Made by a program: the position numbers and the translations under genes. Positions 14,751 to 15,149 of a stretch of DNA of 15,149 bases are shown one piece after another. The notes under the pieces were generated by a model. That model did no database searches and was not told the DNA's origin. It saw only the letters and a program-made list of their open reading frames with translations. Source of the stretch: JBJXFK01 sp046155505. Its GTDB lineage: Bacteria; Planctomycetota; Phycisphaerae; UBA1845; Fen-1342. The stretch is from the NCBI GenBank assembly GCA_046155505.1, contig JBJXFK010000271.1, positions 1 to 15,149 of the forward strand. The letters run 5' to 3'. Each line of letters opens with the position of its first letter. Positions within the stretch are counted from its first letter, which is position 1.

Positions 14751-14963
14751 TTAGTGTTGTTTGGGTGAGGATTCACCGGAAAGCGATTGTCCGCAACGGG
14801 CACAAAAGTGCGCATCGTCGCGGTTGGTTTCATGGCACTGGCCGCAGCGCAGCGTCGCGCGGCTCTTCGGCCCGCTCACCACGGCGACGATGATCAATCC
14901 GACGCCAATGACCAGCACCGCGATCACGGCAAGCACGACCAGAATTGTTGCACCGCCGACCAT
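14751..14963 (-). CDS. Small one-helix membrane protein with zinc ribbon
   Basis: A 70-residue protein. Residues 4-29 are a strongly hydrophobic membrane helix (ATILVVLAVIAVLVIGVGLI). The C-terminal half has a zinc-ribbon pattern CGQC (40-43) and CARC (54-57), ten residues apart, as in zinc-ribbon domains at protein ends. The short acidic/Lys tail is unstructured. The ribosome site is weak (GAGG about 13 nt before the ATG). It is first in a three-gene run with two SPFH genes, 15 nt before the next start, with the next gene's AAGGAG lying in that gap, so co-expression is very likely. Its role is unknown; a small partner or adaptor of the SPFH assembly is inferred from position only. It is short, but the paired cysteines and operon fit make it a real gene. 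Confidence 0.8.
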   Translation of the reverse strand: MVGGATILVVLAVIAVLVIGVGLIIVAVVSGPKSRATLRCGQCHETNRDDAHFCARCGQSLSGESSPKQH

Positions 14964-15121
14964 GTTTCGCGCAGTTCCTCTCTCTGTGGTGAAGTGTAAC
15001 GAACAAAATCCGGACCGCAGTTACAAACCGAGGCGATTTACGGAAGCGCTCATTGTGCTGTGGAGAGCGGGAAATGCCCGTTGTAAGAGACCCGGCGAAA
15101 GCGCGGGGAGCATCGGCCTCC

Positions 15122-15149
15122 GGCCGGTGCCAGTGTGGCTGCACCGGCC
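15122..15149. repeat. GGCCGGTGC inverted repeat at window edge
   Basis: GGCCGGTGC (15122-15130) and GCACCGGCC (15141-15149) are exact inverted copies with a 10-nt loop. A further GGCCTCCGGCC palindrome overlaps the left side. It lies upstream of the zinc-ribbon gene in 14964-15149, where nothing else was recognised; it may continue past the edge. Confidence 0.7.

Noticed and set aside
13416..14768. A 450-codon open frame on the plus strand, and a 395-codon one at 12079-13266
   Set aside because: Both are antisense to the SPFH genes, have no ribosome site or recognisable domain, and are explained by the high GC content that leaves opposite frames open.

Overview
This 15.1 kb, GC-rich window looks like chromosomal DNA from a member of the Planctomycetota or a close relative. 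That assignment is inference. It rests on a secreted DUF1800/DUF1501 pair, several exported proteins of unknown function, and intergenic spaces full of short palindromic and simple-sequence repeats. There is no rRNA, tRNA, CRISPR array, transposase or phage gene that I can recognise.

Region 1 (1-3896, minus strand) is a lipid-tail modification cluster. In transcription order it holds a membrane fatty-acyl desaturase, a GTG-started NAD(P)/FAD-binding amine-oxidase-like protein, a DUF1365 protein, and the first part of a cyclopropane-fatty-acid synthase-like methyltransferase that runs off the left edge. The desaturase would make the double bond and the methyltransferase could add a methylene or methyl group to it; the roles of the two middle proteins are unresolved. 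The flavoprotein gene carries a 117-bp inverted-repeat element inserted in frame.

Region 2 (4362-6624) holds two convergent genes for exported proteins. One is a small LolA/lipoprotein-sorting-like protein (plus) and the other an unrecognised protein built of four beta-rich units (minus). They are separated by an array of six CCGTTTC-type heptamers facing an inverted copy.

Region 3 (6921-9912, plus) is a DUF1800-DUF1501 two-gene operon. The first protein has a Sec signal and the second a twin-arginine signal.

Region 4 (10116-11135, minus) is a classical NAD-type glyceraldehyde-3-phosphate dehydrogenase of glycolysis.

Region 5 (11446-14963, minus) is a tight three-gene operon: a small one-helix zinc-ribbon protein followed by two paralogous, translationally coupled SPFH/band-7 proteins. 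Each SPFH protein carries tandem beta-type repeats between its membrane anchor and the SPFH domain. The architecture recalls both HflK/HflC and major vault protein, and it is the most interesting system in the window.

Four head-to-head pairs of a 25-bp hairpin (GTAGGGTGGGC type) lie at the 3' ends of genes between 8535 and 11449. Base changes in their stems are compensated, so the structure appears to be conserved. Most genes have a recognisable Shine-Dalgarno sequence. Two genes (desaturase and cyclopropane synthase) appear to start at TTG.
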